Assembly (NCBI GenBank): GCA_009869945.1
Contig: WIXG01000053.1
Span: forward strand, 186,001 to 250,000
DNA: 64,000 nucleotides
Origin: Mesaphorura yosii
Lineage: Eukaryota; Arthropoda; Collembola; Poduromorpha; Tullbergiidae
Direction of reading: 5' to 3'
The position numbers and the translations under genes are program-made. The stretch's first letter is position 1. Each line of letters opens with the position of its first letter. The notes under the pieces were generated by a model that saw only the letters and a program-made list of their open reading frames with translations, did not search any database and had not been told where the DNA came from. Positions 1-12,800 of this stretch are shown here, one piece after another.

Positions 1-3000
1 TCCAAAAGTCAATAGATTGTGTTCACAATTTGTTGTTGCAAACTTGAGAAGAAAAGGGGTCTCTGTCTGTTCCTCTCCTGAGCGTGTCATTCGATTGAAG
101 CACAATGAATTGAGTGATATGCGTGGCACCTGATTGATCCCTGCACTGCTCTGCGCTGTACCCGTGCTTTAAGGACGCATTCGATGCCGTTGTGACTAAT
201 TAAATCTTGAAACACTCTTGTTTTTCTTGATGCATCTGGGCCTGCTTTCGCTTTAATCTGCCAACAACCTGTTGTCTGCTGCGGCTGACTTTAGGGCTGA
301 TTTTCTTGCATTCAATTTAGCACGGTTTCAGTGGGCCTCAGCCTTGTTTCTGAGGTGAGAGATTTATAAGGCGTAAAATTTCGAAATATAATCACGTTTC
401 TAATTTTACACCAGCGTTCTGGCGTGTGCAGAGCACGCGGAGAGCGTTATTGACTTTGAGGAGCAGTGAAGATGATGATCTCTGGCTTCTTTGATCGGTG
501 TCATTCGATATTTGACGCCAATCTCTCCAATTACCATCGTCATTCCCATCATTGCTGTGTTAATACTGCATAAAATGCATTCGCAGCCTGCAAATTGGAA
601 ACACAGGTGAGAGCTGTGAAGGTGGCTGGCCGAGGAGTCGGCCTGGACACGAAAAATCAGACACGGGCTTTTTATTTGTGACTCACTCACACGCGCAAGA
701 AGGGAGGCTTATCTCATCAGAGTGGCAATAACTTGCACGATGCAAGATTCATGAAAGACGCCGATACCGCGACTCAGAAAAGAAGGCGGAGAGAACCAAG
801 CATCAAAATATATAATTTTTAATCCATAAAATCAATTTTCGCCCATAAAAAATAATTGACAACGTACAGTCGTCGGCCTGCTCCAACTCCTCCTGATAGT
901 TGTGCCGTGGCTCATGCGCTCATGCGTTCGATGTAAAGAGGCCGGCGAAAGCGAGAAGGGAGTCCGAAAGCGCAGTTTAGCTCGTAAACAGCAAAAGTTA
1001 ATTATTCGTCGCTCGAAAACAGTAAACGAGCACATAAAATCTTATTCTAAATGATTCGATTGTGTTATTTGCTGCTGTTTATGCATTTAATTAAATTAAG
1101 AATGGGCTCAGAACGATTTGAGCTTAGGTTTGCATCATCCCTCAATTACGACCAGCTCATTCATTGTGATTGGGGATCACAGGGCCGTAATTACCGTCCT
1201 GAAGCACTCGCACACTCGAGGAGATTCATTTCACTGCTAATCTCACGGTTTGTGATTCGAGTTATGTAAGATGTGCTCACAGATTTTAACGATAAGAGTT
1301 TATGGCCACCACCACGACGGATATCAATTATCGCCAAGACCAAGACTGCTGCAGTGGGGCAACAATGCTAAACGCGATCGAGATGCAGGCGCAGTCGCAG
1401 TCTTACGTTATCTAAGACGCAATTCGATGCACTGCCAGCGAGAACCTTTGAACCTGGAAAAGAAAGAGAATCGCATTGCAATTGGGAACAACAATGGGAT
1501 GCCATAAAGCGGAATATAAAATTACAAAAGGTGTGTCTGTCAATCACAGGCACGGCATGCACAAACGCAAACGCAAGTGCACGAGTGCGAGTGGCTCACT
1601 GGCTGGGCAGGCAGGCAGAAGTAAGAAAAACCTGAATCACAGCCACTGCCGAGTTGGAGGCAGCGCAGTGCACGGCGTGTGTGATACCAAAATATTCCAT
1701 TGCAGCAATAGCAATAGCAATGATACTGATACGAATATGATACGAAGAAACAATTGAATTTGACAAAATTACCAGCCAAGTTCTCTTTCCTCTGAACGCC
1801 GTCTCTGCCGCTGCGTCTCTCCTACCATGCCTGCCATGGACCAGCAGTGTTTAATTATTCTGCTCGAGTACAACTCATCTTTTCTATCGTTTTTGTAATT
1901 CTGATTAATTCCTACCTAATGGCCATTATTTACTTCAAGCAGCAAAAGTAGTTGGTTTTTTATTCGTGCACCGTGCAGGAGTGGTGCGAGTCCAGTACGA
2001 GTTTGAAGCTGACGTGCTCGATTCGAGCGTATTTCCCACTTTGAAATTAATGCGTTCTGATTACTGGTATACACGAAAGACAATGCACGCGGTCGCAAGT
2101 GACCAGCGTAAACCAATTTAATTTCAAGGTAAAGTACGTCGGCGGCGGCTCGGGCCTGTTCTGATTGCGGTGTTTGCTACACGCGATAAACGACAAGACG
2201 AGTTATAATTAAGGCAGGACGAAATGAAGTGGTCGAAGACGGGCCGGGATGTTGATGGGCGCAAGCGATTAAGTGCCGTATCATCATTGCTAATTTGTAG
2301 CTGACGGCACACTCTCGATTTCAGACCGCTGAAACTCGTAACTGCAATTTATGCGAAGGGCGACGGATGCGGCGACGGGAATGCAAAACCGCAGCAGCAC
2401 TTTTTGTGCACAATTCTTAATTCAAACGGCCTTCATCATACGTGGTTTGCTGGTTTGCGCTGCAATTCATTCAAAGTTGAATTTATTCAAACTGCTTGTG
2501 AGCCAGCCGTTTGTGCGCTTGGACATTTCGCGTTTAGCAATTCCATTGTCTCATTCATTCGTCCACGGCGCAAAATGGTTTCTCTGTTTCGCCGAACTTG
2601 ACTCCTCATCTTTAATGCATTAAGCAGGGATTTGTGCATATTTTAATATTCTCGGCGGCGTAGGTGGCCCGCCGCGCAGGAGGAAAATCCTCACGCGGCC
2701 TCGCTCATCTTCAGCCTCAGTCGCAGTTCATCTTGAAGTGAAGCAATTCTCATTTTATGAGGAAATTTATCGCGCTAAGTGGTTCGCGACTGAGGCGGAG
2801 GACCTTGAATCGCGATAACTCGAACGAGACGCGGAAAAAATGGCGATGCTGATTTCCAAATGTCATGTGCTTGGTCGCATAGCGGAGAGTTTACTTGCAG
2901 AGGCGACAAAAACAAATAGAACGTGACACAAATGAGCGGCTGATAATTGTTGTGTCATTCCCGGTGCTCAGCCGTGGTTACTGTGAGCGAATAATTCTGC

Positions 3001-3779
3001 CCAACGTCGTTGGTGCCAATGCGCTGCACAAGACGTCAAATAGCAAACAAGAACGGGCCTCTAATTACGATCATTTCGATCACGTTCTTATTGTCCGTGC
3101 GTGTTTATCCTTTAGCAAAATATTTACAAACTCATTACTTCGCACTGTGCACTGACGCCGTCGGAGTACGCGTACGGTTTTGCTCGTGAAATAATCACGC
3201 AGTGGCTACTTGCTGGCGCTCAAAACAAGGCGTTATGCAAATCAATTAAGGCGAATGACAGCAGTAAATATTATGGTTCATGAGCTATACTGTTGCAATT
3301 GTCGTTTGTCAACATCCTACGGGCTGACCCAAACATGAGAAACGAGAGGCAAGGGAAGGCAAACCAAGCCTAAACCTTGCCCCAGTGCAGCGCCAAGCTG
3401 CTCACTGAATGCCATCAACATCAACTGCTGCAAATCTTGACGAAAGCGAAATCACACGTTACATAATCTCACGTGCACACGTTTTCTGTGTCTTAACCTT
3501 AGATTTTTTATGTTTGTAGAAAGGGAGAACGGATTGCAGAAGGGAGTACGTCAATCTTAAGCTAGGACACAAACTGCAATTTATTACTGCACAGCAGTTG
3601 CAGAACTCTGCCAATGCAATGCACGCACAAACTCCCAAGCATTCCATACGATACGATTGCCTAATGGATGTGTGATTTAGGAATGAATGAATAAGGAATA
3701 AAACAGAATGGGCTGTTTGGCGTAATGCAGTCACTCTTGCAGTTAATAATCTCGTTTCATTGTTATTTTGCTGGTTTAG
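1..3779. other. Non-coding stretch, probably intron or upstream flank of the plus-strand gene ending at 4181
   Basis: I see no exon that I can support here. Open frames are short, begin mostly at non-ATG codons and resemble no family I know. The stretch ends in a good plus-strand splice acceptor: a pyrimidine-rich tract followed by TTTAG at 3775-3779. It is therefore most simply the intron before the terminal exon at 3780, with earlier exons outside the window or too short to recognise. Confidence 0.5.
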
Positions 3780-4181
3780 GTGTTCGTGTACGACGTTCAA
3801 GGCTTCGATGCTGTGAAGCGTCGCCTGCGTGAAACTGGCTGGGCTCGCAACTCGTACATGGCTCAGCTGCCCTACCTCCTCCCGCTCTGGGTGAAGCACA
3901 TGGGCAAAGTCATGATCCTCAACGCGAGTCCGCAAACCACGCAAAACATCCGCGAATCCCTCACGATTCGCTTCCTCTTCTCCGTCTACCCAAATATCTT
4001 CAAAATGCACGACAATGCAGGCTTAGTCAAACGAATCGAAAAGTACTTGAAGGCCGAGCCCGAAGGACTCATCGGGCTCGAACTGAAGAACATCGGGTTC
4101 CTCTTCAACAATCTGACGCAGCGGGAGTGGTACCTCGAGTCGCTGAAGCAGACGATGAGTCTCTGGGAGAATAATCTCTAA
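3780..4181 (+). CDS. Terminal coding exon of an uncharacterised protein
   Basis: The exon encodes 133 residues and ends with TAA. It starts directly after a TTTAG acceptor, and the in-frame codon just before it is TAG, so the frame cannot extend upstream without splicing; the first codon (GTG, Val) is not a start. The translation has balanced amphipathic composition, no cysteine, no signal peptide and no obvious membrane segment. It reads like a folded helical domain, with segments such as SYMAQLPYLLPLWVKHMGK and EPEGLIGLELKNIGFLFNN. GC and codon use are higher and more even than in the surrounding DNA, which supports real coding. I do not recognise the family. Only the C-terminal part of the protein lies in the window, and its N-terminal exons were not found upstream. 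The neighbour downstream is a tRNA and then the convergent Pvf gene. Confidence 0.75.
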   Translation: MFVYDVQGFDAVKRRLRETGWARNSYMAQLPYLLPLWVKHMGKVMILNASPQTTQNIRESLTIRFLFSVYPNIFKMHDNAGLVKRIEKYLKAEPEGLIGLELKNIGFLFNNLTQREWYLESLKQTMSLWENNL

Positions 4182-5926
4182 GCACCGCAAATGGCAATGC
4201 AAAGCAAATAAGCAAAGCACGGTGAGGCCATGTTCAATGTTCAGCTGCGATTGTCGGCAATTAACTGAAGAGTACGCAGAAGAGACATTAATTGGCATTA
4301 ATCTCTTCCTCGTTTCAGGACCACCACAAAAAGAAGAACCAAAAAATGCAAGAGGAGAAGAGCTGTTGAATTCGTCTTCCTACAAAAAACAAACTAGCAA
4401 TTAGCTTTAACTTTAAGTCGCCAACTCCATCTTCACTGTTACCAGAAATGAAGGTTTCACGAAACAATTAGCGTTAGTCGATAGTCATGAGACGGCTCCG
4501 TGCCGCAGTTCATTCTTAGTGTACAGAGACTACTAGACTAGTTTGAAATTAAATTATGTAACTTAATTGCTATCGAAAGAAATACATTATTAGATCATCA
4601 GTTGTTGTCCACTTATATCAGCCTCCATTCAGGACGGAATCAGCCGTCACGATCACGACTTCATGCTCGCTAAACGCGAATTCCGCCCGTGTCGTGGATT
4701 ACATAACACGCGACTTTTTCTCAGCAGAAGACGAATGTTGTCTCGTAAACATTTACAAGTCTCGTTTACTAAATGAGCCTTATTACCTGATTACTTGACA
4801 CAACAACACGCCACAATTTCGACGGTATTGATGTATCGCGCTACTCGAGAATGTATGTCATATGCAATTACAAGCCCAGGAGTCCAAACATGCACCAAGA
4901 CGCTGCTGCGAGTGGCGATCTGGCGAGTGGAGTGACTGACGCTGATAGTATCTCATTATTGGGTCGAACAGAGCCGCTGCAAAAATAAAGAGCAGCACAA
5001 AAAAGAGGAAATCATGTATGCTCAGTGCCCAGCGTAGCGGCATGAATTTTACATTCAGGCCAGGTATAAGGTTAATATTAATAAATTGGGATTGCGGATA
5101 ATGGCGAGGCGGTGGATGAACAGGAAGTTGGACAGCATTCTCATTTGTTACGTCGCGCATAATGCATGCAGATTGCGAACAGGCCAACATGAGCACGAAA
5201 AGAGGCGGCAAGCGAATTGGCTTCGTTTGTTGTCACTGCGCGCACGAGTTAATCTGAATGAAGCCAGGCTATTTTAGCATTCATCGGCCACTATCATCGG
5301 ACCGAATCACACGTGAGATGTGTCAGATCAAAAATTTGCTACTCATCGAGTGATAAGTGATTCAGTGATATTACAATTACGACTGACTTGTGCAATAAAT
5401 TTGGAATAAATACAAACAGGTTCTGAATACTACTGTGCATTGTGCAGTGCATGTGTTCAGGAACGCAGACTTGGCCATCTACCACGAAGAGTTAAACCGT
5501 TTCTCTTTGTTGCTGAAAACTGTTTTGTTAGCTCGTTGTCAGATGGGATCTCACACAGCAGCCGCCAACCATTGAATTGGCACTTCTGGCTTTCGCTCTC
5601 GCTGCGCAACGAAAATAATTATTTAACCATCTAATAATTGAGCAGTCGAGCAATTAAGTGGTCTCAGGCACTAATTGGGGTTCGGGCTACATCATCAGTA
5701 CGAAATGGAGCACTTGCGAACCGATTCAGCACTTCTTCTACGGCGAACTCGATTCTGGCTCGGACTTCACACCACCACCAACAAACACAGCGCTGTGTTG
5801 CAGCAGTTGCACGGTGCCTGCTGCTTGTGCATGGCAAAGGTAACTCGTCCCTGTATTAATGCATTGGTCACCAAGTGGTCCTAAGACCGAATAAGTTCAA
5901 CTTAAAACACTTCACCTTCCAGCGGT
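4182..5926 (+). other. 3' UTR and intergenic spacer downstream of the uncharacterised gene
   Basis: This holds no coding sequence that I can support. It should contain the 3' UTR of the plus-strand gene. Two consensus AATAAA hexamers lie close together at 5394-5399 and 5405-5410, about 1.2 kb after the stop; weaker variants such as AATACA near 4580 are nearer. I cannot tell which is used. The tRNA-Ile gene follows. Confidence 0.4.
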
Positions 5927-6016
5927 ACCCCGGTGGCGCAATTGGCTAGCGCGCCGTACTTATGCAACAGTACTTGAGCCATGCGGCGGTTGTGAGTTCG
6001 AGCCTCACTCGGGGTA
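5927..6016 (+). tRNA. tRNA-Ile (anticodon UAU) with an intron
   Basis: The sequence folds into a complete cloverleaf. The acceptor stem ACCCCGG pairs with TCGGGGT (one G-U pair) and the discriminator base is A. The D stem is GCGC/GCGC, the anticodon stem CCGTA/TGCGG and the T stem GTGAG/CTCAC around TTCGAGC. The anticodon in the loop is TAT. About 16 nt of extra sequence sits after position 37, the normal place for a nuclear tRNA intron. In animals tRNA-Ile(UAU) is one of the few tRNAs that commonly carry an intron, which fits. The internal promoter boxes are intact (A box TGGCGCAATTGG, B box GAGTTCGAGCC). The product decodes the rare AUA codon. It is a lone copy in the gap between two convergent protein genes. 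Confidence 0.93.
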
Positions 6017-6021
6017 TCCAC

Positions 6022-6026
6022 TTTTT
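6022..6026 (+). terminator. RNA polymerase III terminator of the tRNA
   Basis: A run of five T residues lies five bases after the discriminator base of the tRNA. Four or more T residues on the sense strand is the normal RNA polymerase III stop signal, so this supports a live tRNA gene. Confidence 0.8.
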
Positions 6027-6134
6027 GTACATTTTTGCAATTTTTACAAAATTCTAGCGAACGATTGGCATTTTTTCCAAGGAAATTTCGACTATGGACT
6101 ATTTTTTTGTCACGAAAACACATCTTTCGGTTAG

Positions 6135-6764
6135 CTTAGCTGGACATGAGTGTCGTTTATTCGCTCTATTGTTTAGATATACAAATTAATGTTGATATTA
6201 CATCCTGGGCTCCGGATAGACAACTAACCTAATCAATTGGAAGTCAAGAAGTCTACAAAATAAATTACAAGAAAGCAATTTTTGTGCAAAAGTGTGCATC
6301 GTCCGAGTGTCAACTGCTATCTTCCTAAGCTAATTGTAATATCAGCAATATTAGCAGTAATTTTACATAGACAGCTTCAGTAATTGGTAAGGAGATTGAT
6401 CTAGCAACGCTTCGCCTACAGTAATCTAAGGCTTGCTGATCGAGGCTTAGGAGATTAGGAGACTTCATCTGTTTAGAGCTTCACTGACCAAGTACGAATT
6501 TCACAGTTACAATAAGTACAATTCTATCCTATTCTTAAGAAAAATCTAGACTACTATCTAAACTCTGTACAGGCAGTAAATTCTTGCTCACATTAGTCAC
6601 AAAATTGCAAAGGCAACGAAATTGTAAATGAAATACGTATGAAGCGTCAAACATGGGACATGAACATTTCTTAGTTAATCATGCAGCGTAATTTATGGAA
6701 ATTAATTATCATACGCTTAATAAGTTATTACATATAAAAAGGTCTCAGTTCATCAAGTGAATAT
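6135..6764 (-). other. Pvf: Putative 3' UTR of Pvf
   Basis: This lies between the Pvf stop codon at 6765 and an AATAAA signal on the minus strand at 6161-6156. It is AT-rich and closed by stops in all frames. The cleavage point of about 6135 is inferred from the usual 10-30 nt spacing after the signal. It leaves only about 120 nt to the tRNA gene on the other strand. Confidence 0.5.
6156..6161 (-). terminator. Pvf: Candidate poly(A) signal (AATAAA) of Pvf
   Basis: The plus strand reads TTTATT, giving the consensus AATAAA on the minus strand about 600 nt after the Pvf stop. It is the last such hexamer before the tRNA gene, so it is a likely end of the transcript. Confidence 0.5.
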
Positions 6765-6897
6765 TTATTGTGTTAGGTAATGATGCCAGGATAGCGACGG
6801 TCCGTATCTTTCCTTCCGCCGTGGACACCGTCCGATCAAATGAATGTACGCTCCATAAGCGCAGCTGGGAACTTCGCAGCGCCCAGACTGAACACAC
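6765..6897 (-). CDS. Pvf: Pvf exon 7 (C-terminal Cys-rich tail, stop)
   Basis: This exon gives residues 552-595. The acceptor is TTTCAG; its first base completes a split TGG codon. The translation continues with CVQSGRCEVPSCAYGAYIHL and a basic GRCPRRKER segment, then TAA at 6767-6765. The cysteine spacing matches the conserved C-terminal module I remember from arthropod Pvf proteins. The basic stretch could bind heparan sulphate, as in VEGF; that is an inference. Confidence 0.88.
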
Positions 6898-9800
6898 CTG
6901 AAAGGTATCACAAGGACCAAAATCAAGATTGCATATTCGATCCTTAAATCAGATAATTTGTAAATTCCAGACTAATTACCACTTGTCCTGCATCGTGAAG
7001 AAGATTCGACCCTTCTTCAGCTTCAAGCATTCTTTCTCCCGATCGAAGCAGTCACAAATGCACGAGTTGTCTGGCAGAATCCGCTCCGTGTACGCCGATG
7101 GACATTTGCACCTGCACAATTAACAAATCAGAGGTTAAAATTTTCTCGAAAATCATTTCATGTCAGTTTATGATTTCTGCATGTATTAAATATTATTTTT
7201 ATTTAGGGCTCCTGTTCCAAACATAAGCTCAGCGCCAAGATGAAGGCCATTGAAGTGCATTCGGTTGAGCCCAAGCCAAGAGGAGGTCATTGCATGTCTA
7301 TTAATCATCTTTCTTAATAAGGCAAGGCAGACGTAAAGCTCTCAGCGGAACTTTACGCATATTAACTGCGTGAATAGCGTGCGAAAGACTGTTGAGCAGA
7401 TTTAGTCAAGATAGATATTATTCACTTTCGCAAGTTATGGATACCGCACCTCCGAGAAGCACGTTTCATTCTTCAGAGCCTGAATTAGGCATCAACCGAG
7501 ACCTCATAATATTTAAACTAATACGCCATGTCTAATCGTCCTCTTACCCGTGCAGGTTGATCGTGTTGCTGTCAAGCAAACTTATCGAACTTCCGCTCGT
7601 GGAACCGCTGCTGCCTGAAGTGCGACTCGCGAAAGAACGACCGCTGCCAGCATCGTACGTGGAGCTCACTCTTCCATTTCCACTCGCTGACAATTCATTG
7701 TTGCCAGTCTTCTTGTAGCTGTAACTTCGTCCTGAGGACGTAGCGGGAATGGAAACGTCTCGCGGCATCAAATCGTCCATCCGATCACGACACTCGCACT
7801 CCGTATGATTGTAGAAAACGAGTCTTTCCACCGTCGAACCACGATTGCTGTCCATCGTAATTGTCTGCAAAAATATGGCACACGGACATCAGTGAAATGC
7901 TGCGCATCGTTTTCATTGTAGTAAATGCCGTAATTTAATTAAATTCACGAACTTCACGAATTTAATAAGTGCTTGTAACAAATTCAAACTTTGACCTTCG
8001 CCTTGCGCTCTTCCTATTTACTTTCGTTGAATCATTTGTACATCTTCCCTGCCATGCTTGCTTGTGTGTGGATTCAAGAAATTGATCGTACAGATTAGGC
8101 GCACATGCGAGCTTCGCAAAAATATTCTAGCCGCATGGGCCTTCCTGATTATAATCAATGCAATAAAATGGCAACGGAAAACAGCAGGAGCAGAAAGTAG
8201 CAAAGGAAATTCGTGTATGATGACATAATAAATATTATAGAGTGAAAACTGCTTCCACGCACCTACAAGGCAAGGCAAGGCAGTGCTTCTTTCGTGGTAC
8301 ACCCTTCGTGCGTCGTATTTGTGAATGAATGAATGAATCATTCATAATTCATAATTTGTGGTCTTGTACGCACATTTTGCATTGTTCACTTCAAGAAGGG
8401 AAGAGAATGAACCTGCCTGTGTCTTTGCACGTGGAGATTTCGCATCAGGCTCGTAATCGATTGATGTCATGCAGCTTCTCCGTGTTCATTATTGTCGAGA
8501 GAACGCGTTCGGCTCGGGCAAGGCAAGATTACGACGACGCTCTTGAGCCTTGACTCATGGTCTCGAGTGCGCATGCGCATTGTGTGATCGCATTATTGTA
8601 CTTGTGCAGTGGTAAGTACAAACTCTTAATTTTTTCAAGAGAGTCAAAAGTGCCATAAATAAACATTGCACAATCACAATGGGAAATGGCACATACGGAT
8701 GCTGTATCTCTATGATTGATGCACGTGTCATATCGGCGCAGAAGATCATGCGACGGAAGTATTACGATTAAGCCTGTTGCAATTTGTATAACCCTCGCGC
8801 GCACGGCCTGAGTATCTGGGCCAGATTAATAAAAATTAATGAATTCGCATAAGCACCGCTTCCACCTCGTGTCATTTGCATGACAATGACGCTAATCGTT
8901 TATTGTTGCTGTTTAGCATTTAAACTACAATTTTATTGCCGTAATCCATCATTGGCCGCAGAGATTAATCAGAGTCAAAGACAAGAGACAGGCAAGCATG
9001 CGGCTCAGGGAGAAAAGTGTCAGGCAACTACGCCCAACACGCGTGTTTCCACTGAAAGCGCCTGATTCCGAGTCGGTTGCTCGTCTTTTGCTTATGACTA
9101 CACGTGCACTGTAATCATCTAATTAAATCAAGATCCAAGGCTTGAACTTCCGCATTCTGGAGTCTGGCTCTCTGCGGTTTAAATCGAATTTGGGACTCCT
9201 CACAGCTCAATTTCAAGGTTGAGGCGTTAAGTGGGCCGGCTCATTCGCTTGTGTATTAAATTTCTAAATTGGACGTTTACGGCGTCGTAAAACTGATTCT
9301 ACAATTAATCAACCGACTGTAAAAGTTTGCATTAATTTAAATGTATGTAAAAGAAAGCAGTAAAAATTGAAGACAGCATAAACTCTAATTTAAAGCGTTT
9401 GACTCCGACTTGACTTTGACACGTTGGCCTTTTTCGTCGTGCTCAAAGCTTTATTATTTGGTTTTATGGCCTTGCTAGACGTTGTTAATTTATTTTATTT
9501 GCCACAAATGAAGATAAATTTTGTACGTGACATTTCTTGATGAGTTGAGGAAACATTTCGTAGTCTGGTTTCAATTTCTGCCCTGTCGACGTAAATCTCA
9601 GCCCAGACTTCCCGTTTTTCGTCTCGAATTCGTGAATTATGACTACATTTTTATTATTAGACAACATTTTTCTACTTGAGTTAACTGGCTTGGCTCGGTC
9701 ATGCGGCCTGACCTCTTCACTGCGGATGCGGAGGCAAGAAAACTGTGACGATAACCACAGCCTAGTTTAAATGTGGTAATATTTATAAATAGAAGCACAC

Positions 9801-12800
9801 ACTCTACTTTTCTGTTTACTGAACAAGAAAGCAAAGCGAAATTCGGACCTTTCAACAAGTTCTAGGTGACGATCGTTCCCACAATTCACCGAGGAAGAAA
9901 GCATGTATTACAAATTTAATAGCGCACTTAATTGTTCAATTCGATGATTCACAAAAGTACACGAGCCGTTAAAACAGCAGTAAAACAATAACACGAAGCC
10001 GGCGATTGCAGGGCCACTAACATGTTTATGACTCAGATGCGATAAAACGTGTTTTATTGCCCTGGTCCATTTGTCCTGCCTGAATAGCCATTTAATTGCA
10101 TAATTACCACAATCGGCAACATCCGAGAATAAACAAACTTACATAAAACGAGAGCTCCACTCGCTGAGTTGTTTTTGGAGAACATGTCAGCACGTCGTGG
10201 CGGCAACAACCTGTTTCGTCCGAGCACTGATGAAGAATGGTGCAGTGCGGCACGTACGTTTTGCCCGGATGAGGGTAGAAATCGTTCACTCGCACGAGTC
10301 GTGGTTTCGGGACGCGACAACTCCCTTCCCGCGACACTTTCAGTGCATGATTGATGGCTTCGCGTATTGACGTGTCTGCAAAACAGGACAAGACAAGGCA
10401 GCGCTAATTAGCAGCTGGAGACCCGTACACGTTTTGCTGCCATTCTTACCAGGAGGCTGGGGTTGCGGTTGGCTTGTGGTGGTTCGCGATTGGCCGTAGT
10501 TGCTTGAAAAGCCGCCGCCGCTGCTGCTGCCACGATTGCTGTTACTGCCACTCGCGTACGACGCCGAGCTGGAGCTGCTTTTTGGGCTGCTCAAGCTGGG
10601 GCTGCTGTGGTGGTGATGTCTCACGGCGTTGTTCGTGCTTGTCGATCCGAGCAGAGTTTGTCTGCGGTAATTCTCAAGCGATTGCCGGTTGCCCAGATTC
10701 TGCCACTTGAACTGCGAGTAGGACATTGGCGGCGGAGTGGTAGTGGTGGTGGTAGTCGTAGTAGTCGTCGTTGTGGTCGAGGTTGACAGCGTTGCAGGCG
10801 CCCGGTACCCGTTTCCACTGCTCAAGATGGGTCTTGTGTTTGAGGCATAGCTCTGGAATGCACAGGAAAGGTGTAAACAACTCAATTCTTCTTAATTTGT
10901 CAAGGCAGATACCCTAAGTCAAGCCATGAAGCAGTGCGAGAGCCAAGCCACAGTCACGGACGGAGATCATTCATTCCGTCCTTCGTTCCCACTTTTCGCT
11001 TGGCTCGTCAAATTCTGACATAATTCATAATTAAAGTTTGAGAGTTGTGCGACGCTGCAACAGGTATCCACTCATTAAATGTATTGTTATCTAAACAACC
11101 ACACCCAATTACTTTTCTTGTCTTGTCGCCTGTCTCTCACTTTCTTCTCTCCAGGCAGGCAGGCTCCTCTCTCGCAACACTGCCATGGCATGGATATTGT
11201 GCACGTCGCTCTGTCAGCGGGGACATGACTCGACTCTAAAACAGGCCCGAGAGATCCGGCGTGTAATGCAATAAAATTATGCACGAGCACAGACAGACAC
11301 TTGACTCCCATCAACGCATGTTGATGAAAGCATTTAATAGATTGACGTGAGCCACAATTTAATACTCGAATATTATCAATACGAGCATGATACGACTCCG
11401 GGAAATGAGATTCATTTGTCTGTTTGCGTCTCCTCAGTTTTTGCATTCCATACAGTGTTTTTCGATATTATTTTGCGTAAACGCATGAATTTACGTGGCT
11501 GATTTTCTGCAAGGTCTTTCCAAACCAGGCAACCAAGGTTTTTCTGATAACCTGGCAATTTTTGAAGTTTGCACAGATAATTACTATCATTCAATCATCA
11601 TTAACATCAGAAGATGGGAAGAATGTGCGTACCTTTCAAGAAAAAGGCAAGCTCCGTGCTTATGAAGTGATCTCATGAATTAATTTGATTCTTGTCCATG
11701 CATCATAAATCTTGCGAGCGAAATTGCAAATGCGATTGCGATTACGCACATTACGCGAAGCGATTTGCATTACATCTGCAATTTATAGCAAAAACTAAAA
11801 TCTCTTGAAACTCTTCATCAGTCCATAACCAACTCCCAAGTACTACGAAGCGTGGAGAATATTTGCATGTAATTGCATGTACTTCAACTTCCTGATGGAA
11901 TGAAACAATGAGAAACATTGTAAATTTTTACAACGCGAACGAACGTCGCGTCGAGTTAAAGTCGAGTGTGCGCGATCTGCGATCGCGAAGCAAGTTTCAT
12001 TCATTTCTTGCCTACCATGGCTGTGTGCATTACTCACAATTTGAAGATGGACACGTTTAAACCTTGTAATCTTCCTGCATCTCCATCACAGATCCTCTGC
12101 CCATGCTCGCATCGGATCCCAGTCGCAGTACTTAGCAAAATTTAGCTTAATCATGCTGTCAACGACTGTGCAGCAGCAGCCCATAAGAAATTGTATGAAA
12201 TCGAAACGAAATATTTTGATTGGAATTCTGACAATATGAGACAAGTATGTGTAATTCAGCGTTCGCCATCGCATTGTTTCCTATTTGCCCAGGTCACCGT
12301 CTGTCTAAACCAAGCAGGGCAAAGTAGTATTTATACTAATATCGTCTCTGCGATGACGATGGAATTCTCGAGAAATGTGACACCAATCGCTGCTCGCGAT
12401 CGCAATCACGGAAAGGTGACTGCAGAAAAGCATTGTCTTCTGACCCGCGTCGTCAGCTGAGAAGATGTCTGATGACATGTTTTGTTTTAATTTTGATGGA
12501 TTACATCATTAGTCCGTGTAATGCATATAAATAGAAATGTGAGTTGACACTTACATAATTTTACAAACGACAGGCAGGCAGGTTGGCAGAAGACAGAAGA
12601 ATTCATACTTCAGAGGCCACGCAGATGAACCGCAGCAGTGGCAGTGAATCAACCCTCTCAAATGAGAAAACATAGCGCATTTTGATACGATTATTGAAGC
12701 AGCAGCAGCAAGCTCGATTTCACGTTAGTCAGTCCCACTGCCCATGTCCACTGCACTTCGTGCGACCGCGACCGTTGCGGTTCACACACATTCTGGCCCT

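Noticed and set aside
1634-1690. Similarity to the miR-2 family core ATCACAGCCA
   Set aside because: Ten matching bases only. The flanks do not fold into a convincing precursor hairpin with the mature sequence on one arm.
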